From positions 1,401,001 to 1,465,000 of the forward strand of contig JAMWBK010000001.1 of assembly GCA_029953675.1 (NCBI GenBank): 64,000 nt of DNA, read 5' to 3'. The position numbers were made by a program, and so were the translations under genes. The stretch is from Rhodosorus marinus (lineage: Eukaryota; Rhodophyta; Stylonematophyceae; Stylonematales; Stylonemataceae). Positions within the stretch are counted from its first letter, which is position 1. Each line of letters begins with the position of its first letter. Below the pieces are notes generated by a model, which saw only the letters and a program-made list of their open reading frames with translations, did not search any database and was not told where the DNA came from. Positions 51,328 through 61,761 of this stretch are shown piece after piece.

Positions 51328-54300
51328 CCAATAACTAGGGAGGGAAGCATGCAACCCCAGGCGCCGATGGCGCACCTCGGAAAGCATGTCGCTGGAATAT
51401 CGCCAAAGGGAGACACTTAAACGCCTCAAGAGCGCCAAATATTCAGTAGGATGCTCAGAAAAACATTTCCGCAACCACTCTAAACCCGACTTATCCACGT
51501 GACCAAAGCTTTCCACAATGAATGGCTGGAACCGGTGAGAGCGACCCTCAGCGCAAGGCAGACTGGCCATGCTCTCAGCATACCGTCGTTCCTTAACTCT
51601 TCGAAGGGCTGAAGCCGCGGCCCCCCGGCGGCGGGCGGCTGCGATGAGGTGGGCGCTGGCCACGGGGCAGGTAATCGCAAGGTCCACATATGTTGAGCGT
51701 CTGGCAGCAGCGTCGGAGACGAGGAGATCGGCTATACAACGGGGCGGTGCAGAGTCCGAGATGGATCTGGGCAGTTCCGACTCAACCTCAACCGTATGCC
51801 CTATCCGAGTCAAAAACTCGCTGAGGATGTACTTGAGGCGAGTGTGACGCCTCGTACGGAGACCTCGCAACAGTCCGCAGGAACCCAGGAAGTGGTAGCC
51901 ACAAGCGTCAATCCGGCTCTCACATCCCTGACAGAAAGACGGCCGATTAGAGTGCCACGGAGCCTGTGGCAAACCGAGATAGATCCGTGCGGCAGAACGG
52001 AACTGGAAAGCATCGAGACGATGACTCAATGACGACGGTAGAGTGGTTAACCGCAAGTGCGAGAGGTGGCCTCCCATGCCGCGGAGACGAGCGGCAGTGG
52101 TAGGCGGCGTGAGAGGAGAATTGAGCATGACTGTGTGAGCGGCACTGTGTTGGCCCCAGGTGAGGCTATGTTGAATCACATCAGTGCGGGAGCTCCACAA
52201 TCGGCTCAAACCCGGGTAGTCTGCAACAGGGGACCCGGGGCTAGCCTCTCCGTCATCGGCAAGAACTCGGTCGAGGGGACAATCCTCAATCGCTTCAGCT
52301 CGTCCCCATAACAGCTCCCTCCACGAACGAAAGCGGGACCGATTTGCGTCCGGCACGGCGTTGCACCTCCTGAACGCGTGTTGAAGACCATCATAAATTG
52401 TCAAAAGCGGGGGCGGCAGGGTCACTGGATCCTCGTTGGTCAAAGCTCGAGCCAAGAGGCAGGCACTTCGCATCTGGAAGGTCACCAACGTTCGCAGCGC
52501 GGTAGCCCAGGAGGCAACCGCCGCTGGCGAGCATACCAGCCCACGGTCTGCGACGCCGAATCCCCCCCATCGCAACGGTAGAGCGATCTGTGCACGAATA
52601 AAGTCTCTGTCGGGAGCAGCTTCAAGATCGAGGGGCTCATCCAAGAGCGTTCCCAAGTGTTGCAGGGTCATTTCGTCGGCTCTAGCCGCGATCCACGAGC
52701 CCCAAGCTGGAGGCAGGCTGCGCAACCAGTAGTTGAGTCTGGGACCGGCACAAAAGCGGGAAAGCAAGCAGGCCGATTGCAGCATGCTGTCGGGTAGGTG
52801 CTCAATGGCGTCGGTGAGTTGCTTGTGCCGTGCCAAAACTCGCTCGCAGGATGCTTGGACAAAGTTGTCAGTCCCCAATCCGACGCCGTGGTGTTCGAAC
52901 CCTTCACGTTCGCTGATTAGTCGCAGAGTGGGTGGCAGAGAGGTCAGCGACACGTCCCTCGGGGGGAGAAAGCGACATTTTTCTGTTTCCACAGTCAAAC
53001 CGACGCGACGTGCAATCGCTTCGATCGCGGTCAGTCCCCTAGCCAGGTGTCAGGGGTGCCCAGCAATGTTACGTCATCGTGGTACGCGCAGATTCGAAGA
53101 TCCGAGACCTCAGTCGAAAGACGTAAAAGTACGAGCTGTAGGGCACAGGCATGAAGAAGAGGTCCGCAAGGGTCGCCTGGTTGGACGCCAGTATGTGCTT
53201 GAAAAACAGTGCCCTCCGTTGTCAAGTAGGGGAGGCTCTCCCCTCCGTAAATACCCGATAGAAACGGCCACGCCTCCGGAAACACCCGTCGGAGCACCTC
53301 TAGCGCATGCGTCCGCGACAAGCTGTTGAATGCGTTCCGGAAATCAACCACCAAGACTCCCCACTCCGGCCTACTGGCGCGTTCTAGCTCGATCCCAGAG
53401 GTGATCAGTTCGCAACCCCCAGAAAATCCCACCCCTACTTCCAAGGGCGCCATAAAAGCTGTGACGCGCTGGCGAAGGCGCTGGCATAGCCACCTCCCGG
53501 CTAACTTCCGTAGGCTCTCCACCATCCCGATCGGCCGGAGACGCGGGTGGGCCGGCTGGTGGTCAGGTTTCGTGAGCAAGCAAAGCTGTGCCTGCCGGAG
53601 ATGTTCCCATGGCGCAGACGCACCCGATACGCCCTGAAACAACTTGTTAAGGATCCTCAGAAGCGCGCTCTTGCCAGGCTGGCTCAGGGCCTGCAATAGC
53701 TCTGTTCTTAGTCCGGAGGGTCCGGGACAGCGTCCCCGACGCGAGGTACGAAGCAAATCCTCCAGGTCAGACTCACTGAGCGTCAGATCGATGCGAAACC
53801 TGGCCAACTCCGGACGGTCCAAGAATACCTCGAATTCAGGGACAAATCCACGTCGGACTCAGGGAACAAAGACCACACCGTCTGGGCGAGACTATCATCG
53901 TAGGGGAGGACAGGCGCCTGGCTCCTCCAAAACCCGCGCCGCTCGACTTAAATCGCCCACTGCTACCAATTTCTGTACTCGAGCCGGCACGGGCGACACT
54001 GTGCCATGCCGAGTCCGGACGGGCGGATGGTGCTGACGACGCCAAATAGCTGCGCTGTAGTACTTCGAAGTCTCCCTTCAAGAACAGGGCCAGTCGGTCT
54101 CGTACTCGCCATCTGCGCTCCGATGTGTGAATGGGGGCCAGAATCAGGCGCGGCATGACCCCAGAAAAACCCAAATGACTGTGTCCCGAATGTTGCGAGC
54201 CAGGCTCGTGAAGATGAAATCGAGAATGGTTCCAGCTACTAGAAGGTCTCCACGAGGAAGGACGACTGGGGAATGCCCCCACGGAGGGGAAGCGAGCCTC

Positions 54301-54397
54301 CTTCCAAAGAAATCCACCGCCGGAGCCAACTCCGAAAACGCGTACGCCAAATGCCCCAGTCTCCGCCCTCCTTCAGGACATAAGACTGTAGATCCAT
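51328..54397 (-). pseudogene. Family A ORF2, frameshifted, stop lost (nested copy)
   Basis: ATG at 54397, 1 nt after the inter-ORF hairpin (54399-54416). Frameshifts near 54271, 54160, 54015, 53930, 53840 and 53040. Motif A region FRNAFNSLSRTHALEVL, GVQPGDPCGPLL (Gln to Pro in the second Q) and YHDDVTLLG; the long frame 51148-52998 has thumb, CQGC zinc motif and endonuclease. The normal TAG stop has become TGG (SLPSYW), so the frame reads into the tail and B. Confidence 0.85.
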
Positions 54398-54398
54398 A

Positions 54399-54416
54399 GG
54401 CTGCGACCTCGCAGCC
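54399..54416 (-). promoter_or_regulatory. Inter-ORF hairpin, family A (minus strand)
   Basis: Same GGCTGCG/CGCAGCC stem as at 12791 and 21425; here the 4-nt loop and spacing to the ATG are also unchanged although both ORFs have decayed. Confidence 0.7.
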
Positions 54417-54434
54417 GTGCCTGGAAACGCTAAT

Positions 54435-55838
54435 CGTGCTTCTCCCCCTTAGACCCGGGGAGTCGGTCCTCGCTCTCTTACCTCCTATCCGCACCAAAGT
54501 CGTGAGCCGCCCACTCCGCGAGGCTCGCGGAACGGATCCCGCGGGCTTCAGCAAAGTAACCTGGGCGTCCTCCACCGCCATGCCCTCAGTCTGCTCCCCT
54601 TCCTCACCACTCTCGCTGGAAGTAGTGCTGGAAGCAGAGCCCTCCAAAATCCCCACCCGCTGCAGCTCTGTCTTGTAGCGCGAAGTCAGCACAAGTCGCC
54701 TCTCCAGATCGAAGAAACTGGAAACCGCCATGCGCAGGTGACGAAGGCCCGACCGGAACCGCTCCAACAAGATCCTCTCAAGGCGCTGAATCCGTAGCCA
54801 ATGGATCGCTGCCGCCTTCACGCTGCTCTCATGCTCAGAGAGCCCTGCCGTTTCTCCCGGAGACAGGAAATTGCCCGAGAAACGGTCAAAATCGAAGTGC
54901 AAAACCACCTGCGGGTTGCAGCGCAGCCACCGGGCGGTCTCAGGCCACTGCTCGGTAGGCTTCGCCAGCAAGGCCTCCAGGTACTTGGCGGCGGTTTCGG
55001 AGACCAAAAACAGCACATCGCGGCCCTCATAGTTTGCGAAGAAGAAATCACCCCGGCTGCACCCTAACGATTCCGCAAAAGTGTCCCGGAAGTCTCGCAT
55101 AGACGGAACCTGTCCTCGTGTAGTCTGGGGCCGGACATTTCGCACCCACAGAAATTGGAGAGTGGTCTCCACAGGTCCATCCTGAGGCTCGCGAGATGGT
55201 ATGAAACGGAGCATAGCCGCCGTACGTGTGGCAGTGGTGCCCTTCCGCAAGACTGATGCGTACGAAGCGCCCCCCTTGCGGCCACCACGTGCCCCCGAAG
55301 TAGCCGGAGCTGGTGACCACCTGAGGGCTGGTCCAAGAGAGGGAAGTCCACAGCTGCAGTCTCCTCCACACCGGTTGCCGCACAGTCACCACCACCATTG
55401 CCTCGAATCCCCGAGCGCTGAAGCGCGTTTTGGCCCGGCCTGCCGCTCCCCAACGTCGTACTGTCCTGGCGCAGAAGCAACAGCCCTCGCCTGTCCCGGG
55501 ACAGGTTCATGTTGATTGACCTGATGTTGACTGCCTTCAGCCAACGCTGCCACTCTGGGGCAATTCAAATTCTCCTCCGAATTTGAATTTGACCTGGCCA
55601 GCAATCCCGATTCCAGCCCACCTAGCTTCTGGGTGAGCTGAGGGAGCACTCCACGATCACTCGCAGCCGTGATCAGGCTGGTGACAGCGGAGATAAGTGC
55701 ACGCGCCTGGGTGCCAGAAGCGCCTTCCAAGTCAACCTCGGAAGAAAACGTGCCGCAGCTGAGGCGAACACGGAGTCCCCCACCTGGCAGTGCCTCCTTG
55801 GGAGGAGGCTCCGTCGGGCGCGGAGATATCCCTACCAT
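54435..55838 (-). pseudogene. Family A ORF1, frameshifted (nested copy)
   Basis: ATG at 55838 (MVGISPRPTEPPPKEALPGG). Indels near 55466 (one base gained), 55309 (one lost) and 54460 (one C lost in the CCCCGGG run before the end). The middle frame 54144-55250 still carries FLWVRNVRPQTTRG, RDFRDTFAESLGCSRGDFFF and LERILLERFRSGLRHLRM. Confidence 0.8.
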
Positions 55839-57479
55839 CCTGAGGGAATGCGCAAAGGAAACGTTGCACCACGAACATGAAACCGCACCGAGAGAATAAT
55901 CGACCAAACCCAACCCAAATAGGAAAGGCCCCGCAACACACCCACCCGGAAGACAGAAGTAGTTGCAAATGCAAACGACGCCCCGCGGAAAATCGAGGGG
56001 AAGGCGTACCAGAGGAAGCGCTTCCCGTAAACGAACACGCTCGCGACCGAAAAAGAAACAAAACCCCAATCCTCGACAACAACCACCCCAGACTAGGACT
56101 TTACTCCCCCTGTACTAGGCTCCCCGAAACCGTTCAACCCCGTCTTCCTGACTGGCGAGCTGTATTTGACCGCTCTCGAGGCTCCGCCCCGGGGATTCGT
56201 CCTGCGCCTGAACCTGTTCTAGGGGAGATTGACCCAGTGGTTGCCGCAGAAGAAGAAGTTCCAGTTGATCCTCCTGATGATTCCCAGCGCGCTGGGAGCC
56301 GAGCTCAAGCACGCACGGATGCGCTGCAAAATATCCTTTCTTGGGACTTGCACCGTGCTGCATATGGCCGACTCCTCGCGCAGATGGTCTCATCTTCCCG
56401 CGCTCGCGCCCGCCTACGTAGTCTTGGAGGGGTTATTAGCTCTCAGTGGCTCATGACCGTACCAGCCTTTCCGCCACTCACACTGTCGGATTTCGAAGTG
56501 CGTACTTCCCTGCGCTTATACCTCGGCTTACATCAGCCCCCTTGGCCGTACGAGATGGGTTCGTCGTGCCCTCTCTGCTCTCAGACTGAAGACAACGCAG
56601 ATTTGGGCGCCCACCTGCTCGCTAGTTGCCCGGCGGTGAAAGGTGCTCGAACCCGCCGCCATACACGGATCTTGAACCTGTTATACCGGGAACTTCGGCC
56701 TATAGTCCGGCAAGCCGGTCTGGAAATCGAACGTGAGAAACCTTTACCCGTCCCGGACTTTCAAAATGATGAACGCCGTGTAGCCGACCTGGTGATCACC
56801 TGTGACGACAGCCGCCGTACCACATACGTTGATCTTGCTGTTCCTAACCCTCAAGCTAGTCGTTATCTCCCGGCTGCGGGGGAGCGCCGTGGATCTGCCG
56901 CCGCCAGCATGAGACGCCGCAAAGAGATCAAATACGCGGGGGCTTTGTCTTCCCCTGGTGTTCGTGCTTCGGCACTAGCACATCGCTTGGTACCCCTGAT
57001 CATTGAGTGCTTTGGATTCATGGACTCTGTTGGTTCTCGCTGGCTTCGGGAGTTGTTCCGCGAACGCCCTGACCGTCTTCAATCGTTGTTTACCCGCTTA
57101 AGTTTCCTGCTGTGGCGCATGAATGCCGCTTTGATGTTGGAGGCGCGAGTACTTCGCCGCGCTTAGTCTTTTTGTCCCCTCGGGGTTTTTTTTTTTCAGC
57201 CTCCGATTAAACCATTCGTTCGAATATCTTCGTAAAGGGCGGTGTACTTCGAGAACTTCTGCATGAAGTCCTGTAGAAAATTCTCTTCTGAAAGCGTTGA
57301 CGCAGTATCCATTGTATCCGCTGGATTATCACCACTGGTAACCTCATGTACATACTGCTCAGAGTTCTCTTCGATTTCCCCCTCCTCAAGCTGAGCAGCG
57401 GGGCAGCAATTGTCTCCTCCAGGGGGCACTCTCATCGCTCAAGGTTCCCTCCCCACCCCGGGAGGGGGGGGGGGTTCTC

Positions 57480-58373
57480 CAACGTTCGTCATCACTCTCA
57501 AATAATCATTTCTTATACCACTACCAGATTCCAGACTAACTTCCCACCCCAGACTACCCCAGACTACCCCAGACTACCCCAGACCAACGTAACCGTCAGA
57601 CTAACGTACCCCAGACTAACGTAACTTCAGATTAAAGTAACTGTAAGCTTTACTGGGGAGCTGCCTACTGCAGCGTAACACTACTTCTATCGCTATCTAG
57701 GGGAGTATTTACCGGAATCCCGCTACCGGGGTCTCATGCTACTTTCAAAAGAAAAAAGAGGGACCAGTGGATTGTCCAACTGGTCCACGCGCTAAGCGCC
57801 TAGGGCGGTCTCTGCATTACCTCGCCGTAGTTGCCTGTTGATCTGCGATCTTACATCGCTCAGCTCCTCGCTCCCGTGCAATAGGTGTTTGCAGCTGACC
57901 AGCAGAAACTCCTGTGCCATATGTTTCTACCGCAATTGGGATGAACTTGTCATCCGGGTGTTCTATCGTCATCGCCTGCTTGTAGTGCGCTTTCTTCCAG
58001 CTCTCTGCACATCTTGCTGAATATCCATTCTGCGCCTCACTTCGCAACAGATACTTCCCTTGCAGAGGAGACGCAACCGTCACGTCCAGTGCATATCGTT
58101 GAAATGTCCTCGGATGCGTAGCAATGAAGTCTGGCCGTAGCCCGTAGTACTTCTCTGGTTCCTGCTCGATGTCCAGAAAGTTCCACCTGTTCAGCCTGCT
58201 TGCGATCTCCGTGCATATCTCGTCATGCCTACGTTGCCACAGACCAGTCGACGTGGGGCAATGATGAAAGCGTTGTACTCCGTTTGCACCGTGTTTACCA
58301 CGGCATCGAGTACGCTTTTCCGTAGTCCGCAGCCCCGGAATCGGTTGCCCCAGTAGTTGTCGGATATAACCCA
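57480..58373 (-). pseudogene. Family C, 5'-truncated copy (C4)
   Basis: Minus strand, 185 open codons (57817-58374): YIRQLLGQPIPGLRTTEKRT, the zinc region (one Cys lost: RCRGKHGANGVQRFHHC), GLWQRRHDEICTEIASRLNR, LRPDFIATHPRTFQRYALDV and ASPLQGKYL, HYKQAMTIEHPDDKFIPIAV. The core RPD then LDV is intact, the best endonuclease core of family C here. The 3' UTR has both hairpins and a long repeat tail. Its 5' end starts directly in the tail of C6 (GTTACGTTAGTCTTGGG). Confidence 0.8.
57547..57650 (-). repeat. Family C tail repeats
   Basis: On the minus strand GTAGTCTGGG occurs three times in a row (plus-strand CCCAGACTAC at 57548-57577), preceded by 16-bp relatives GTTACGTTAGTCTGGG, GTACGTTAGTCTGACG and GTTACTTTAATCTGAA. 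This takes the place of poly(A). C1 begins just beyond. Confidence 0.75.
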
Positions 58374-58758
58374 AGACTAACGTAACCCCGTAGCCTTTAT
58401 TGGGCAGCTAGCTAATGCAGCGCATCACACGATCACTACGTACGCACTAATCAAACCTGGACTCCCTGTCCAGGAGTCTCATCTAAATTCTACTTAGGGG
58501 AAATATCGGTCTATCTGCGCGATCTTTCTCGATCGCGTGCTCAACTAGCGCAGCATTGTGCTGCCACAAAATGCGGTTTAATTGACCCCTCACCGACGAT
58601 AGATGGGAGTCACGATCATGCAGGTGCGTGCTCGCCGTTCGAAGAAATTCAAGGCTTGCCTCGCCCATTCGACCAAAACTCTCAAAAATGAACGGCACAA
58701 CAACCACATCTCGGTTTTCCCCCCTCAGCACTTCCTTATAATGCAACTGGACTTTACT

Positions 58759-61700
58759 GGACTTTACTAGCATAGCCTGAAGCGCTACGCAAGGCGTGAA
58801 GATGAACTAATAACTAGGGAGGGAAGCATGCAACCCCAGGCGCCGATGGCGCGCCTCGGAAAGCATGTCGCTGGAATATCGCCAAAGGGAGACACTTAAA
58901 CGCCTCAAGAGCGCCAAATATTCAGTAGGATGCTCAGCAAAACATTTCCGCAACCACTCTAAACCCGACTTATCGACGTGACCAAAGCTTTCCACAATGA
59001 ATGGCTGGAACCGGTGAGAGCGACCCTCAGCGCAAGGCAGACTGGCCATGCTCTCAGCATACCGTCGTTCCTTAACTCTTCGAAGGGCTGAAGCCGCGGC
59101 CCCCCGGCGGCGGGCGGCTGCGGTGAGGTGGGCGCTGGCCACGGGGCAGGTAATCGCAAGGTCCACATATGTTGAGCGTCTGGCAGCAGCGTCGGAGACG
59201 AGGAGATCGGCTATACAACGGGGCGGTGCAGAGTCCGAGATGGATCTGGGCAGTTCCGACTCAACCTCAACCGTATGCCCTATCCGAGTCAAAAATTCGC
59301 TGAGGATGTACTTGAGGCGAGTGTGACGCCTCGTACGGAGACCTCTCAACAGTCCGCAGGAACCCAGGAAGTGGTAGCCACAAGCGTCAATCCGGCTCTC
59401 ACATCCCTGACAGAAAGACGGCCGATTAGAGTGCCACGGAGCCTGTGGCAAACCGAGATAGATGCGTGCGGCAGAACGGAACTGGAAAGCATCGAGACGA
59501 TGACTCAATGACGACGGTAGAGTGGTTAACCACAAGTGTGAGAGGTGGCCTCCCATGCCGCGGAGACGAGCGGCAGTGGTAGGCGGCGTGAGAGGAGAAT
59601 TGAGCATGACTGTGTGAGCGGCACTGTGTTGGCCCCAGGTGAGGCTATGTTGAATCACATCAGTGCGGGAGCTCCACAATCGGCTCAAACCCGGGTAGTC
59701 TGCAACAGGGGACCCGGGGCTAGCCTCTCCGTCATCGGCAAGAACTCGGTCGAGGGGACAATCCTCAATCGCTTCAGCTCGTCCCCATAACAGCTCCCTC
59801 CAGGAACGAAAGCGGGACCGATTTGCGTCCGGCACGGCGTTGCACCTCCTGAACGCGTGTTGAAGACCATCATAAATTGTCAAAAGCGGGGGCGGCAGGG
59901 TCACTGGATCCTCGTTGGTCAAAGCTCGAGCCAAGAGGCAGGCACTTCGCATCCGGAAGGTCACCAACGTTCGCAGCGCGGTAGCCCAGGAGGCAACCGC
60001 CGCTGGCGAGCATACCAGCCCACGGTCTGCGACGCCGAATCCCCCTAATCGCAACGGTAGAGCGATCTGTGCACGAATAAAGTCCCTGTCGGGAGCAGCT
60101 TCAAGATCGAGGGGCTCATCCAAGAGCGTTCCCCAGTGTTGCAGGGTCATTTCGTCGGCTTTAGCCGCGATCCACGAGCCCCAAGCTGGAGGCAGGCTGC
60201 GCAACCAGTAGTTGAGTCTGGGACCGGCACAAAAGCGGGAAAGCAAGCAGGCCGATTGCAGCATGCTGTCGGGTAGGTGCTCAATGGCGTCGGTGAGTTG
60301 CTTGTGCCGTGCCAAAACTCGCTCGCAGGATGCTTGGACAAAGTTGTCAGTCCCCAATCCGACGCCGTGGTGTTCGAACCCTTCACGTTCGCTGATTAGT
60401 CGCAGAGTGGGTGGCAGAGAGTTCAGCGACACGTCCCTCGGGGGGAGAAAGCGACATTTTTCTGTTTCCACAGTCAAACCGACGCGACGTGCAATCGCTT
60501 CGATCGCGGTCAGTCCCCTAGCCAGGGTGTCAGGGGTGCCCAGCAATGTTACGTCATCGTGGTACGCGCAGATTCGAAGATCCGAGACCTCAGTCGAAAG
60601 ACGTAAAAGTACGAGCTGTAGGGCACAGGCATGAAGAAGAGGTCCGCAAGGGTCGCCTTGTTGGACGCCAGTATGTGCTTGAAAAACAGTGCCCTCCGTT
60701 GTCAAGTAGGGGAGGCTCTCCCCTCCGTAAATACCCGATAGAAACGGCCACGCCTCCGGAAACACACGTCGGAGCACCTCTAGCGCATGCGTCCGCGACA
60801 CGCTGTTGAATGCGTTCCGGAAATCAACCACCAAGACTCCCCACTCCGGCCTACTGGCGCGTTCTAGCTCGATCCCATGGGTGATCAGTTCGCAACCCCC
60901 AGAAAATCCCACCCCTACTTGCAAGGGCGCCATAAAAGCTGTGACGCGCTGGCGAAGGCGCTGGCATAGCCACCTCCCGGCTAACTTCCGTAGGCTCTCC
61001 ACCATCCCGATCGGCCGGAGACGCGGGTGGGCCGGCTGGTGGTCAGGTTTCGTGAGCAAGCAAAGCTGTGCCTGCCGGAGATGTTCCCATGGCGCGGACG
61101 CACCCGATACGCCCTGGAACAACTTGTTAAGGATCCTCAGAAGCGCGCTCTGGCCAGGCTGGCTCAGGGCCTGCAATAGCTCTGTTCTTAGTCCGGAGGG
61201 TCCAGGACAGCGTCCCCGACGCGAGGTACGAAGCAAATCCTCCAGGTCAGACTCACTGAGCGTCAGATCGATGCGAAACCTGGCCAACTCCGGACGGTCC
61301 AAGAATACCTCGAATTCAGGGGACAAATCCACGTCGGACTCAGGGAACAAAGACGACACCGTCTGGGCGAGACTATCATCGTAGGGGAGGACAGGCGCCT
61401 GGCCCTCCAAAACCCGCGCCGCTCGACTTAAATCGCCCACTGCTACCAATTTCTGTACTCGAGCTGGCACGGGCGACACTGTGCCATGCCGAGTCCGACG
61501 GGCGGATGGTGCTGACGACGCCAAATAGCTGCGCTGTAGTACTTCGAAGTCTCCCTTCAAGAACAGGGCCAGTCGGTCTCGTACTCGCCATCTGCGCTCC
61601 GATGTGTGAATGGGGGCCAGAATCATGCGCGGCATGACCCCCAGAAAAACCCAAATGACTGTGTCCCGAATGTTGCGAGCCAGGCTCGTGAAGATGAAAT

Positions 61701-61761
61701 CGAGAATGGTTCCAGCTACCAGAAGGTCTCCACGAGGAAGGACGACTGGGGGAATGCCCCA
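58759..61761 (-). mobile_element. Family A, 5'-truncated, in the tail of another A
   Basis: 3003 bp. The TSD AACTGGACTTTACT (plus strand, 58745-58758 and 61762-61775) is the tail unit AGTAAAGTCC plus AGTT, so the target was the tail of the A fragment at 61762-62210. Its own tail adds one more AGTAAAGTCC, creating a tandem. Least damaged A ORF2 in the window. Confidence 0.9.
58807..61761 (-). CDS. Family A ORF2, uninterrupted 984 codons
   Basis: Open from the truncation point at 61761 to the stop; the first Met in frame is at 61635 (942 residues). Only about 39 N-terminal residues are missing. All signatures are present: RPIGMVESLRKLAGRWL, VVDFRNAFNSVSR, GVQQGDPCGPLL, YHDDVTLLG, thumb LPLRLGGFGVADRGLV, zinc CQGC, 9 residues, His, 4, Cys, and endonuclease IADLLVSDAAARRSTYVDLA. 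It has no promoter or ORF1, so as a locus it is a passenger, but it is the best reference for the active protein of this family. Confidence 0.9.
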   Translation of the reverse strand, partial: WGIPPVVLPRGDLLVAGTILDFIFTSLARNIRDTVIWVFLGVMPRMILAPIHTSERRWRVRDRLALFLKGDFEVLQRSYLASSAPSARRTRHGTVSPVPARVQKLVAVGDLSRAARVLEGQAPVLPYDDSLAQTVSSLFPESDVDLSPEFEVFLDRPELARFRIDLTLSESDLEDLLRTSRRGRCPGPSGLRTELLQALSQPGQSALLRILNKLFQGVSGASAPWEHLRQAQLCLLTKPDHQPAHPRLRPIGMVESLRKLAGRWLCQRLRQRVTAFMAPLQVGVGFSGGCELITHGIELERASRPEWGVLVVDFRNAFNSVSRTHALEVLRRVFPEAWPFLSGIYGGESLPYLTTEGTVFQAHTGVQQGDPCGPLLHACALQLVLLRLSTEVSDLRICAYHDDVTLLGTPDTLARGLTAIEAIARRVGLTVETEKCRFLPPRDVSLNSLPPTLRLISEREGFEHHGVGLGTDNFVQASCERVLARHKQLTDAIEHLPDSMLQSACLLSRFCAGPRLNYWLRSLPPAWGSWIAAKADEMTLQHWGTLLDEPLDLEAAPDRDFIRAQIALPLRLGGFGVADRGLVCSPAAVASWATALRTLVTFRMRSACLLARALTNEDPVTLPPPLLTIYDGLQHAFRRCNAVPDANRSRFRSWRELLWGRAEAIEDCPLDRVLADDGEASPGSPVADYPGLSRLWSSRTDVIQHSLTWGQHSAAHTVMLNSPLTPPTTAARLRGMGGHLSHLWLTTLPSSLSHRLDAFQFRSAARIYLGLPQAPWHSNRPSFCQGCESRIDACGYHFLGSCGLLRGLRTRRHTRLKYILSEFLTRIGHTVEVESELPRSISDSAPPRCIADLLVSDAAARRSTYVDLAITCPVASAHLTAAARRRGAAASALRRVKERRYAESMASLPCAEGRSHRFQPFIVESFGHVDKSGLEWLRKCFAEHPTEYLALLRRLSVSLWRYSSDMLSEARHRRLGLHASLPSY

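Larger units (their letters stand above)
51280..56108 (-). mobile_element. Family A, full-length 4829 bp, nested in B
   Basis: TSD CCTGTACT at 51272-51279 and 56109-56116; the target reads on in the B copy at about 15165 (CCTGTACTAG). Minus-strand order as in 19736-24561. The 5' end reads GGGAGTAAAGTCC-TAGTCTGGGG before TTGTTGTCGAGG, that is, A-tail and C-tail-like sequence ahead of the 5' UTR. The 3' end reads GCTAGTAAAGTAC. Both ORFs carry several frameshifts. Confidence 0.95.
49186..57166 (+). pseudogene. Family B ORF2: RT plus REL endonuclease, split by A
   Basis: Exons of one frame: 49186-51279 (698 codons) and 56117-57166 (to the stop), 1047 residues in all; the only lesion I see is the A insertion. 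Start MSESSSSACVSSRLPLFTSD. GDLRRAAGILQQRQPVVPYS precedes RT. RT motifs: RPIGLVEVVRKLAARWL, SVDFTNAFNRVSRP (about 363), GVQQGDPLSPFLHACG (about 421), YHDDVCLLG (about 458). Thumb PLRLGGLGLCNRVVVQP. Zinc motif CPLC, 11 residues, His, 4, Cys (about 849), then endonuclease VADLVITCDDSRRTTYVDLA (about 921). No AP-endonuclease domain fits in the N-terminal 200 residues. Confidence 0.9.
47635..57222 (+). mobile_element. Family B, full-length (4751 bp without the nested A)
   Basis: TSD AATATCTTC at 47626-47634 and 57223-57231, in C1 ORF1. It contains ORF1, ORF2, the B 3' UTR (CCCCTCGGGG) and a (TTCG)2 tail. The A element at 51280-56108 plus one TSD copy interrupts ORF2. This is the only B copy here with its 5' end. 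5' leader 47635-47905 is G/T-rich with no other frame of note. Confidence 0.9.
45170..57480 (-). mobile_element. Family C copy C1, split by a nested B (itself split by A)
   Basis: On the minus strand C1 runs from about 57480 to 57223, is interrupted by B (47635-57222) and continues from 47634 to 45170. The 9-bp AATATCTTC at both B edges proves the split. Its 5' end follows directly on the repeat tail of C4. ORF1: acidic start MRVPPGGDNCCPAAQLEEGE (57435), the NVRP domain in frame 46888-47535, and a C-terminal part 46354-46734. ORF2 starts at 46357, overlapping the ORF1 stop. RT is cut after motif A (LKLDLENAFNGIDR) by an inverted junction near 45170, so the copy lacks the rest of RT and the endonuclease. 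Confidence 0.8.

Noticed and set aside
55877-57166. 429-codon protein as a separate gene
   Set aside because: It is antisense A 5' UTR running into the 3' part of B ORF2 at the nested junction.
47635-57222. R2-like insertion into rDNA
   Set aside because: TSDs of different copies share no sequence and no rRNA gene is present in the window.
57461-57475. G-run as G-quadruplex regulatory site
   Set aside because: A single G tract without spaced partner tracts.
60806-61384. 192-codon and other plus-strand frames opposite A ORF2
   Set aside because: Antisense shadows of GC-rich ORF2; they recur wherever A occurs.
58807-61761. Group II intron or retron RT
   Set aside because: Zinc motif plus C-terminal endonuclease, 5' truncations and TSDs are those of non-LTR retrotransposons; no maturase or intron structure.
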